DNA of 39,781 nt from Amanita rubescens. Its lineage: Eukaryota > Basidiomycota > Agaricomycetes > Agaricales > Amanitaceae. Positions 31,026-39,781 of this stretch are shown in pieces. The notes beneath the pieces were generated by a model that did no database searches, was not told the DNA's origin, and saw only the letters and a program-made list of their open reading frames with translations. A program made the position numbers and the translations under genes. Each line of letters starts with the position of its first letter. Position 1 is the first letter of the stretch. The stretch is from the NCBI GenBank assembly GCA_015039365.1, contig WION01000486.1, positions 1 to 39,781 of the forward strand, given 5' to 3'.

Positions 31026-33075
31026 CTATGTTATACATCTGGCAATCCCTTTATTGCCTTGTACTCTTACAACTCTCCTCTCTGCTTTCTGACTGGCTTC
31101 TTCCACCATTTTCAACTTCAATTTCATAGTTTCCAAACTTTCTTCGACCATCTGCACCAATTCCGGATTGGATGTATTATTGCGCATCGCTTCCAAATTC
31201 ATTTCCATATATTTGACGGCCTTTGTCACTTGCCCAGCGAAGCTTCCCGCCAGGGACAAGGAAGCATAGGACTCGACGAGCCGTCCCACCAAAGCAAGTT
31301 CCTGCTTCATCTTTTTGCCCAAGCTAGCGATAATGGATGCTATATCAACCATGATCTTGCGATTCTCATCGTCCCTTCGCTTAGCCTCGTCGTATTTCTT
31401 CTCTGCGTCTTCATCTATAACCCAGTTCGTATCTCGTTTCTTCCAAAGCGATCTACGAAGGGAATGGCTCTCGTCGGGGTGACCACATTTGCATATCCCG
31501 CGTGGGGGAGGGGCCTGGGTAGCGTTGCTTCGGAAGAAAGAAAACACTGTTCGTCCTCCGAGGTACGCCGTGTATGCCACCGAACCGATGAATATGAAGG
31601 GGAGGCCTAATAAGGCTACGAATATGTGACCGGGGTGAAGGCTCTCGGGTTCGACCCCAATGATGCAATTAACGTGACACTGGGGATGGCGACATATCAT
31701 ATTCAAAGTATCGGAATCGACCTGTTCCCAGACTTGCCGCGTCGCTCTCTGGAGGTTCTCGTACAGTTGCATCGTCTACGAATGGGTTAGCATAAATGCA
31801 CACAATTTATGGTGTGAATGAGCGTACAATGACGTTACCGTCGTTCGATTCCTTTATCTTTGCCAGCTCATTCTTCATGTCGGCGAGTTTCAACGCAAAT
31901 TCCAATGCGCTCTGAATCTTGTCTTCGATCTCCTGTGAGTTCTTGTAGAGATTTATAATCTCCTTAGTTGGCCGCGGTACAAGCGTGTCGAGCCAGTCGA
32001 ACAGAAAAACGAGCTGTTGCAAGGCTTGAGTGTGCCTCTCTTTCACAGCGCTTTCCAGGTCTATCTTGTTCATCTTCCTCTGCCCGCGGAACTGAATAAA
32101 CTTCTTCCACAAAGCCAGAGGATTATCGAGCGAAAACTGATTATTCTGAATACCGCGCAAAGCGTCAGGCAAGGAATCTGGGTCAAAATTCAAAGACAGT
32201 GGACTTGCGACGTTAGTGAATACGATCCCGATGTTGTCAGCGAGCGTGCGCGGAAAGATGGATGAAAGCGTGGTCAATGCATAGTCAGTGGCAACGCCTA
32301 GGCGTTCTTCCGTGCCATTGGCCAGTATAATGACAGCATTGATAATGGGGATACTCTGCTCGATGGCTTCGGCGATGCTGGCTTTGTGTTTTTCATCTCG
32401 GGCGATGCCGCGAGTATCCGCAAGTCCGGGTGTATCGAGTATGCGCACCGTAATGCCATTTTTACTCGTGAGTTCGTACAGCTTGGCAGAGTTGGTCTGG
32501 CTCTGAGCTTTTGCACCGCCAGCTTCATTACTTTCGTCGTGGAAGAACTTGTATTGTTTAGGATCGTTGCCCTTCAGGACGTTTGCAAGCAAGGACAAGA
32601 AGCTTGTTTTCCCTTTCCCGGTCTCGCCTGTAGCAGGCACGAGAGATCGGAACATGGTTATAAAGTGAACGACGCGTCTTACCGACAAGTAAAATCGTGT
32701 AGATGACGTTCATTTTGGTTCTGAGGATACCTTTTCCAAGGTCGTTCACATTGCTAACCACATAATTAGAGTGTAATAACTATCTTAGTATACGCGCAGT
32801 ATCGCTTACTTCAAAGGCTCGGGCTCTTCGTCTTCATCCTCAAACTCAGATTCTTGGCTAGATGTAGTTATGAGAGTCAACTTATGTCAGATTGTGAGCT
32901 AAATCACCTTTTTGCTACGACTGACTCTCCGATGCTTAAAGTTATTCACGCTTAAGCAGCAGGTGAAGAACAACTAGACAAACCTTCTCGGGCCGTCCGA
33001 AACGAGCGATTCCATTGACTTAATGGCCTGCCGGGGAAGACCTTCGAGTTCGGTGCCTTGGCCAAGGATTTGCAT
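31026..33075 (-). CDS. AIG1-type GTPase with a C-terminal membrane segment and coiled coil
   Basis: Exons 32984-33075, 32908-32934, 32810-32857, 32683-32753, 31828-32627 and 31026-31775 give 595 aa in phase. After an acidic lead (QESEFEDEDEEPEPL), the G domain shows ILLVGETGKGKTSFLSLLAN (P-loop GETGKGKT), ILDTPGLADTRG (G3) and IVFTNVASP (G4-like). This resembles AIG1/septin-like GTPases common in agaricomycetes. The middle part is helical. Around residues 397-420 there is a hydrophobic segment (FVALLGLPFIFIGSVAYTAY) flanked by Cys/His pairs (CRHPQCHVNC and CKCGH). The C-terminal 150 residues are charged and coiled-coil-like. Function is unknown; a membrane-attached regulatory GTPase is inferred. 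Confidence 0.85.
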
Positions 33076-33376
33076 GTTTATCTGCCGAAGTTCAGGCAGG
33101 TATAATGCAAGAGCAATGGCTTAGGAGCTGCGTCCGCGTGGACGGCGATTCAGTGGGATTGTAGGCCATACGTGTAACCTAATTACTGTCTTCCTTTTCC
33201 CACAAGGCGATTGAAGGGCACGTTTTGAGTTTGACAGGCCATGAGGAAGTGGGCTGTGGGAGATGACGCGGGTAATATTACAGCTGCGTAGTTTTCCGCC
33301 TGGGATCCAACAACTAAAAGAAAAGTATGAATGGCTCGAGCTGCCAGTGCGTGGGAATTCGCAATGAAAGATAAGA
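33076..33376. other. Spacer between Rab copy E and the AIG1-type gene
   Basis: Contains the AIG1-type gene's upstream region and the 3' flank of Rab copy E. No gene is recognised. Short frames on the minus strand lack domains. Confidence 0.6.
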
Positions 33377-34161
33377 TCAACAGCAACTACCCTTTTTAGT
33401 ATTACTATCACTACGACTCTGCTGTTCCTGATCCAGCTTAATTGTCTGACTCCTAGGCCTCCTAACTTTCAACTTATGCGTCTCCAACATCTTCTTCACA
33501 AGCACTCTAAGCATCTCTGTCACCCCCACCCCCGTCTTCGCAGATGCCTCCGCAAAGAGTGAGTCCGTTACTCGCGCATACACCTTCCCCTCTAATGTGG
33601 ACACCTCCCGAGAAGACACCTTGTCGACCTTGTTCCCAACGAGCATCTTAACGACCGGCGCGGTGGTGTTTTTCTCTATCTCGGTGTACCATCGCTCGAT
33701 CATGTCGAACGTTTCTCGAGAGGTCACGTCGTACACTGCGAGTGTTTATTTGGCACTTCGTTAGTAGTTCGTATACGAATGAAGGTACCTAGAATAACAC
33801 TATGCGCTTCCCGATAAAACGACGGCGTGATGGTCCTGAATCGCTCTTGACCCCCCGTATCCTATGTCGTTAAACATCAGAGCACCGCTATGATCGTTTA
33901 GGTCATACTACGCACCCATATTCTCAACAGAACGTTCTTCCCGTTCACTTGCATCTTATGCCACTAGAGCAAGACATGAAAACCGGTCTGCAACTCAAAC
34001 CTAAACCGAACACTCACTCTATAGTCTACAACCGTCGTCGGGCGCGTTCCATTTTCAAGAACCCATCGTGAATCGGAGGAACGAAGTAATAGGCTAGTTT
34101 TGCCTACGGAGGAATCGCCAATGACGAGGAGCTTGAAGTCGACTTTCTGCTGCCGTTGCAT
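33377..34161 (-). CDS. Rab18-like small GTPase, copy E, diverged G motifs
   Basis: Exons 34018-34161, 33916-33963, 33789-33861 and 33377-33735 give 207 aa in phase, matching the exon sizes of the other copies (144, 48, 73). P-loop GDSSVGKTS is intact. Switch I reads PTTVVDY where others have ATIGVDF, G3 is DTGGQE where others have DTAGQE, switch II is FRTITPSFYREAHS, and the guanine motif is GNKVDKV. The tail ends GSCC. It is the most diverged copy, and effector binding is probably altered. Exon 2 starts TGGCAT (Trp-His) where other copies have GTG, so the acceptor region has changed too. Confidence 0.87.
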
Positions 34162-34450
34162 GGCACAGATCGATGCGAGAGGAGAGAGAAAGATGACGGG
34201 CACGCAGTTGGACACGAGTCGGCCGCATCCATGGCTAAAATGAGCACATTGCTATACTTATAGTTTGTAGGGCCGAGCTAACCACAATGAGGTTATGCAT
34301 ATCACATAGTACTAGCTATACAGTAATATGAGTGCAAGATGTAGATAATATTACAATTGCATAGACGTAATTAAAATTCAAAACCTTTTTGCCGCCTGGG
34401 CATCCGTCCCCAAAAAAAGACCTGCAGGTAAAATCGTTTCTCCCGTCGCC

Positions 34451-36300
34451 TTACTCGAATATCGCTGTCAAGTTCATCATCAAAACTCCACCAAGGAGGC
34501 TAACAACGGCCAACACTTTCTGTCCGACCGTGCTTCCTGTACTACTCTCACCGTCATCTGGCCCAGACTGGTCAGACAGAGGCGTCTCGTTGCCGTGCTC
34601 GACATCGTCAACACGGTGCCCGTGTCCGTGTCCGTGCACAGCAGAATGATGCGAATGTCCACCCGAGACGTCCCCAAACACGAAATCGGCGGCGAGCATT
34701 TCAACGGTCGCAGCGTAGATAAGCATCCCGGCGGACACGGCCGACATCACGCCTTGCGTGAGCAACATGAGCGCTACCATTCGAGAGATCAGTGAACGGA
34801 ATATGAAACGAAGAAGGCTCGCGTTACCTCGTTGACCCGGTTCATTATCGCTCCGCCCACCATGCGGAAACGCATATAATCCTACTATCATCCCAAACGG
34901 CGTTGTCACTGCAAACAGAATGGAAAGAATGGCTTTCAGCCAATTCCGTTTAGATAGGCAGTCGGGATCTGAAATTTCGATTTCATGATGATGTCGGAGA
35001 GATGTGTAAGATTGGGAAGGCCGAAGGAGTCGCGTTGATTCAGAAGGCGATATCGGTATTGTGGAAGTCAACTTGTCCTGTGCAAAGAAAAAAAGCGTGG
35101 ATGCAGATGGTAGGGCGTCTATCCGAATGCCCAGGGAAAGTCCTTCAAAAACTTGATGGAAACAAATGGCGACAAGAAGAGATGCTGTGAGCGACAAAAC
35201 GTTGGCCACTTGCAAAGAAACAAAGGCGGGTCTACGTACCAAAATCGGATCCTTGCGTTATTGACAAGGTAAGTCCTATTACCAGAGAATGTATCATAAT
35301 GCCCAATTGCAGAACCTACGATACCGTGAGCTGAATAGGAATCACCGCACACTTAAACCGACTTACCAGTATGCCAATGATTTGTCTTCTATTCCGAGTC
35401 ATTGATATTTGTTCCTTTTCTTCTTTCAGGCGCATTACTGATCCTGAATCGATATAAATCGCCTCCTGCTGACTGCACAGACATGTTTCAGGTAAAAGAC
35501 AGCATTTCACTCGATGCCTAGAATTCGTAATCAACCCGATGGGTATCGAGCTTGCATCCCCCTGGTGTCGACTCTGTCTGCGAGAACTCGACTTTGAGTT
35601 GCTGTTCGTGCAGACTCCATCTAGGTCTGGTGGAGCTAGCAATAGATCCCCGTGTGGATCGCCTTCTAGATGATCACACGGCCCTGCTTGTCGTCGACAC
35701 TTTGAAGGGGAACGGGATGGACGCGGCGTCTCGATTGGAGTAGGAGGCGTTGATCGGTCTGCCTGGAGATAATCGACGTATGTGGATGAAACATCTGCGA
35801 AGCGATGAGAACGATAATGACGTAAGAGCTGGAGACGCACATTCGACGAGGAATATGGCTAATAGCGAGGCGAGACTGCATATAGGATGTCAGGGTCAGC
35901 GAAGATGTGAACGTGAACCAAGTACATGATGAGCCCTGTCCATTTCCCAATCCTGCCGTAGTGCTCTCTAACGGGGGGCTTGTCGAGGGCCTTGAATGCG
36001 TCCTCGAGCAGGTGGCAAAAGGCTGTGGACAGGATTACCCCTGGGTTCTCGAAATCAGCAAGGACCAATCGTAGGAGGTAGGTTTTCGACACCTGTTCCG
36101 AAGTGCTTGCCGATGAAGAATATGACAAGAGGGATCCGAACAAACGGTACGTGCTTCGATAGTGCGGGGAAGGTGACAGCTGGATTTGTCAATAAAGACG
36201 GACGCCGATTTTGAACAGAATGGGACGAACCAGATAGAGACAATGATAGAATTACTATAGCAGCTTCCGCCTTCCCTGGTTCAAAATAGACGAGTTGCAT
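34451..36300 (-). CDS. ZIP family metal transporter
   Basis: Exons 36231-36300, 36093-36179, 35926-36040, 35841-35875, 35367-35794, 35240-35315, 34828-35184 and 34451-34773 give 496 aa, all in phase. ZIP proteins carry Zn or related metals into the cytosol. Membrane segments include AAIVILSLSLSAVTFPAL, TGVILSTAFCHLLEDAF and TGLIILASLLAIFLVEY. The signature metal-site helices are IMIHSLVIGLTLSI (TM4) and VAICFHQVFEGLSLGI (TM5). The large TM3-4 loop is Ser/Pro/Arg-rich and cytosolic. A His-rich loop (GGHSHHSAVHGHGHGH) lies near residue 425, after TM7, where many ZIPs have it earlier. The start ATG at 36300 gives a short N-terminus; a further upstream exon cannot be excluded. Confidence 0.9.
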
Positions 36301-37275
36301 GCTGCGTAGGCGCGAGCGGTCTAGTTTAACGTTTAACAGTGAATTAGAGACAGGTAAAACAGGCGTGGAACGGCGTGTATGGACCTCGTGGAGTGAGGGC
36401 GAATATAATAAAGACGATACGCTTGGACCTAATCGAGTACCGCGCCAGTCACCCGCGACCGTGGGCCATCGGCCCGGGTGTGTTTCAAGGATAGTCATAG
36501 CCACCCACAATTGATAAACTTTCTACAAGCTCACACCTTGACAGGTCGGTACGTTCATCGAGCATGGAACCGAGTTGCTGATTATGAAGCTAGGACACAC
36601 CACGACATGACAAAGTGCTTGCTTTCTTATTCAAATTATAACTTTAAATTGTTCTCCGGAGCAAACATGGTCATCGATATCGAACCGAACTGATGCATTA
36701 TGATTACTCGTAGTTGCTCATCTACCGTCAAGGAGTCTGATGCGGTACTTGTCATCGCAAAAAGTTATGGCGACGGAATCCAGGAAAGCTGATGAAGATG
36801 AGTACCCTGGCGGACGTACCGGTGGAATGGCGCCACGCGCACGAGTTGCTGAAGCAGGAGAGAAGAGAGCCAATCAGGAAATTCTGTGACGGTGACACGC
36901 CGCGTGACCGGAACTCTTTTGAGGTGTGGCTCGCTTCATCTTAAATGACCCGAGTCACTGAAATGCGGTGCAACGTGCTACGGGCGATTTGGATTCTTCC
37001 AGCTCCTTATGAGCTCTACATCCGTTTTCTGGAGTCATAGCGTGAAAATATCGACCGTGCCCGCCAGATTGATTTGCCATACTAATACGTCACTCTTGTT
37101 TACATGCCAAATTTGACCTGTCTTCATTCATTTTTTGCCGGGCCGAAACTACTTTTCGGCGCAAATCCGAACACAGCGTGACAGCATAGTGCCGACGACG
37201 ATAACGACAAGAAAACCTACCGCCCAATTCCTCTAATTTATTTTCTCTAGTCGCTACCTCTGTGAAATCCATGAT
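36301..37275. other. Divergent intergenic region, ZIP / EPL1
   Basis: This 975-bp gap separates two divergent genes and should hold both promoters. I find no domain-bearing gene. A 50-codon frame at 36793-36945 (MKMSTLADVPVEWRHAHELL start) has an ATG but no support. An ATG at 37271, 5 bp before the EPL1 start, is out of frame with it and could act as a short upstream ORF. Confidence 0.5.
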
Positions 37276-39781
37276 ATGCCCCGCAATCATCTCCCGGGTG
37301 CTTCGACCCTCAGGAATCGCAACCGGATCACCAACAAGACTCGCCTTAAGATACACCATGGAAATCTCGACGTCGACGCGCTTCTCATCCCAGACGAAGA
37401 CGAGGAGAAGAATCGCCTCACCAATCTTGTCGCTGGTGTCGACGCAGAGGACGCCAATGTGAGTCCGCCGTACCCCTAGCGCCCCCGCCACGTCAGCAGT
37501 TTTTTGTGGCTGTGCGTCCCGCGGGACGCTTATGTAACCTCAGCTAACCCCTTTGTCTAAAAATAGGAACACCATCTGCAGGCCGTCCTATCAGCCTCGC
37601 AACGTCCCCATGTCTCCAGTACTCGTCGGCCTGGAGCCGAGAAGTCTGATACGATCTTTATTCCAACTCCAGATTCTACGGGGGTCGTCCAGAACTATGA
37701 AGACCTATACCCGCCAAATCGCTGGAAAGACTCCGCAACGTATCTATGCGCGTCCACATGCGTCGAGGAATCTCTTCGGGACTGCCTCGCGGGAGGATTT
37801 ACGTATTACGTCGACGAGCGGGACAAGGAGTGGCTGGATAAGAATAACGAAGAAGCGAGAGGGGAAGGAACCAGTGCCCAGGGTGCCGTCTCCGCCACTG
37901 GAACCCGCTCGTCTTCTCGGAGCGCAAAGGCAAAGGGAAAAGAGCCGGACGTTGTTCAACCCGTGGCCATCACAGAGGATGAGTTTGAGTTGGTGATAGG
38001 CATATTCGAAAAAGCGACGCATGAGAGGACAGAATTTCTCCACCATGTTTGTGGCGACGATTCTTTTAATCATGCTTTTGACTAAGCTTCATGACAGGGT
38101 CTCGAAAATGGAATGGCATTCCCTCCGTTTTCGGACTATCAAGAAATCTTTTCATTGCCCCTCTCACCTTCCATATTCTCGAATTTTGCTGTGCCATCAT
38201 GGGTCCCTCAGCCGCAGAACTTTCTTCGCATCGCTAAAGTGATGTATCCATACTGGAAAGAAAGGCGTCTCGAACGCGGCGGCCATAGAATAATTCCCAT
38301 TTTGAACGTATGTGGGTCATCATCGGCGAGCGATAGCTGCTTAATATACTTATTTATTAGAACGATGAGACTGACAGCCAGAACGAGTCGTACATCTGCT
38401 TCCGCAGGCGCGAAATTAAAGCCGTTCGGAAGACACGTGCTTCCCAGGCGACTTCGTCGGACAAGCTGGCCCGGCTGAATGTGGAATTCCAATACCCATT
38501 AGAGCTTGCCAAGGCAATCTTGACGCGCGAAACGGTTAAGAAGGAGTTAGCACAGCAGTCACAGGTCGTCTGGGAGAAGCGAGCCGCTTTCGCTGATCTG
38601 AAAAGGAAATGTCCTTCGCTCGGCGACAAAAACGACGAAGAACTTCTGATCGATAAAGAACGCCCGGCAAAGAGACTAGAGACAACGTCGGTCCTTCCTT
38701 TTTCTCTTTTCCCACTTTCTCTGACCCGTTTCTTGCAGACGCGTACCTCTCAAGCTCAGGACAAACGATGCAGGTTTACCTCCTACGCGCGTCGAGGTGG
38801 CGATGCGGCCAAAAGATCGCGCTGCGCTTATCCGTGAACAGATTGAGAGTCAACTAGCTCGGCAAAAGGAACTTGATCATCATTGGGAGGATCAGATCGA
38901 TGCAAGTAACCAGTTATTCCTAATCTAAACCTCAATTCACAAATTTTTCTAGAATACGTATCAAGCGACACCCGTCCCCTACGCTTCGCGGTTGTTCAAG
39001 TATATATCACCCCCATCCGTTCCACCTGCAACTTCAGGTTCAGACGAAGATCCTCCACAACCGCAACCCAGGCCCGTTCGCCTTCGCATCGGACGAGGCG
39101 GTTGCATACGTTTTGATCGTCGGCATTCCATACATCGGGCCCTATCGCGTCGAGCGCGCCGGTCTGTTTTGCCTTCTAGTATTGCGTCAGATGGTGAAGA
39201 TGAAGATGAAGACGAGATTCAGCGGTTAACAGAACGATGGCGATTTGACTCAGATGACGTACCAGCCTTTGGGCCTCTAGGTGCAGACGAGCAAGACAGG
39301 ATGTTGGTAGACGACTATGAATCCAAGTAAGTCTTTCATCTCGTCGAGTCAATCCTGGCTCTGATCTTCTCCCAAGATACATGAAGCATTCATTGAAGCT
39401 GCTCGGCGAAGGCGAACAGCATAGTTTAGTCACCGACCCCTCCATCCCTGTACCAACGCCCGAAAGGACGATATCAGACTGTGATACCCTACAGATTAGG
39501 CATGATGGCAATGTTGCGTCGTGATCCGGGTGGTGCTGTGCGTCCGTATCCTCCACAAGGTGTGGTGGCGGCACAAGGTCATACACCGATATCCCACTCA
39601 ATACCAATACCTGGAGCAAATGGAACGGCAGTCCAACATCAGGTGAAGAAAATGCCTCCGCCTACTAGTGTGCCACAAATGCGCATATCGTCAAACGGCG
39701 GAATGCGTCCAGTCCCCGCTGTCTCGGCCTTGCAAGCAACTCCCACTGCACAGGTTCCCGCAGGTTCCCCGGTAGCCGTCA
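37276..39781 (+). CDS. EPL1: Enhancer of polycomb-like protein EPL1, NuA4 subunit (3' end outside window)
   Basis: Exons 37276-37458, 37567-38046, 38098-38307, 38361-38686, 38739-38901, 38953-39326, then from about 39369 to past the edge. EPL1 bridges the Esa1 acetyltransferase module of NuA4 to nucleosomes. The EPcA domain is clear: KTRLKIHHGNLDVDALLIPD, IFIPTPDSTGVVQNYEDLYP, GLENGMAFPPFSDYQ, and later RVPLKLRTND, VPYASRLFKYI and RLRIGRGGCIRFDRRHS. The intron 38902-38952 has a GC donor (GCAAGT). Near 39500 the frame changes by one base: SIPVPTPERTISD stops soon after, while GMMAMLRRDPGGAVRPYPP continues in the next frame. The C-terminal part is Pro/Gln/Val-rich. Confidence 0.94.

Noticed and set aside
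36793..36945. 50-codon ORF in the ZIP/EPL1 intergenic region
   Set aside because: Short, with no recognisable family and nothing beyond an ATG and an open frame.
39420..39510. An intron (for example 39425-39506) to explain the EPL1 frame change
   Set aside because: It would remove the family-like SLVTDPSIPVP stretch. A one-base shift keeps both sides. RNA data could overturn this.

Overview
The window looks like basidiomycete (agaricomycete-type) fungal DNA. Genes on both strands are cut by many 45-85 bp introns, intergenic gaps are as short as 70-220 bp, and the content includes a NACHT-ankyrin receptor, a chromodomain Ty3/Gypsy element, a FunK1-like kinase remnant and an AIG1-type GTPase. 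All calls come from reading the sequence and the translated frames. No database search was run, and family names rest on remembered motifs.

Layout. 1-11537: a NACHT-ankyrin (NLR-like) gene with a near-identical ankyrin repeat array, split by a young Ty3/Gypsy chromovirus (3044-11189, 455/453 bp LTRs, 5-bp target duplication GCATC). 11538-12704: intergenic, with two 47-bp hairpin repeats. 12705-14424 (+): questin-oxidase-like (DUF4243) protein. 14640-16688 (-): O-acetylhomoserine sulfhydrylase. 16903-20709 (+): RhoGEF with DH and PH regions. 20789-24516 (-): SulP transporter with STAS and cyclic-nucleotide-binding-like domains (yeast Ygr125w/Vsb1 type). 24738-25660 (+): CFIm25/NUDT21. 25735-34161 (-): four apparently intact Rab18-like small GTPase genes, one dead Rab fragment, an AIG1-type GTPase gene and a broken duplicate of its 3' end, with a kinase remnant on the + strand. 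34451-36300 (-): ZIP metal transporter. 37276 to the right edge (+): EPL1, the Enhancer-of-Polycomb subunit of NuA4.

The region has two characters. The single-copy genes at 12705-25660 and 34451-39781 are ordinary housekeeping genes in a compact head-to-head and tail-to-tail arrangement. The left 11.5 kb and the 25.7-34.2 kb interval are dynamic: repeat amplification, transposition, tandem and segmental duplication, inversion and decay.

The points I find most unusual are these. (1) The retroelement's predicted 5' leader has no ATG in any frame for over 1 kb, although the gag frame stays open for 228 codons upstream of the first ATG. (2) The LTR carries a 13-nt exact complement of the sequence just after the LTR, placed about 30 bp after a TATA box, as expected for Tf1-type self-priming. 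(3) There is an extra coding region, ending in a Cys/His cluster, between the chromodomain and the 3' LTR. (4) The Rab cluster has diverging catalytic motifs and lipidation tails. Several single-base frame breaks, all in the same direction, occur in the element and also in RhoGEF and EPL1, so some may be assembly insertions rather than biological inactivation.
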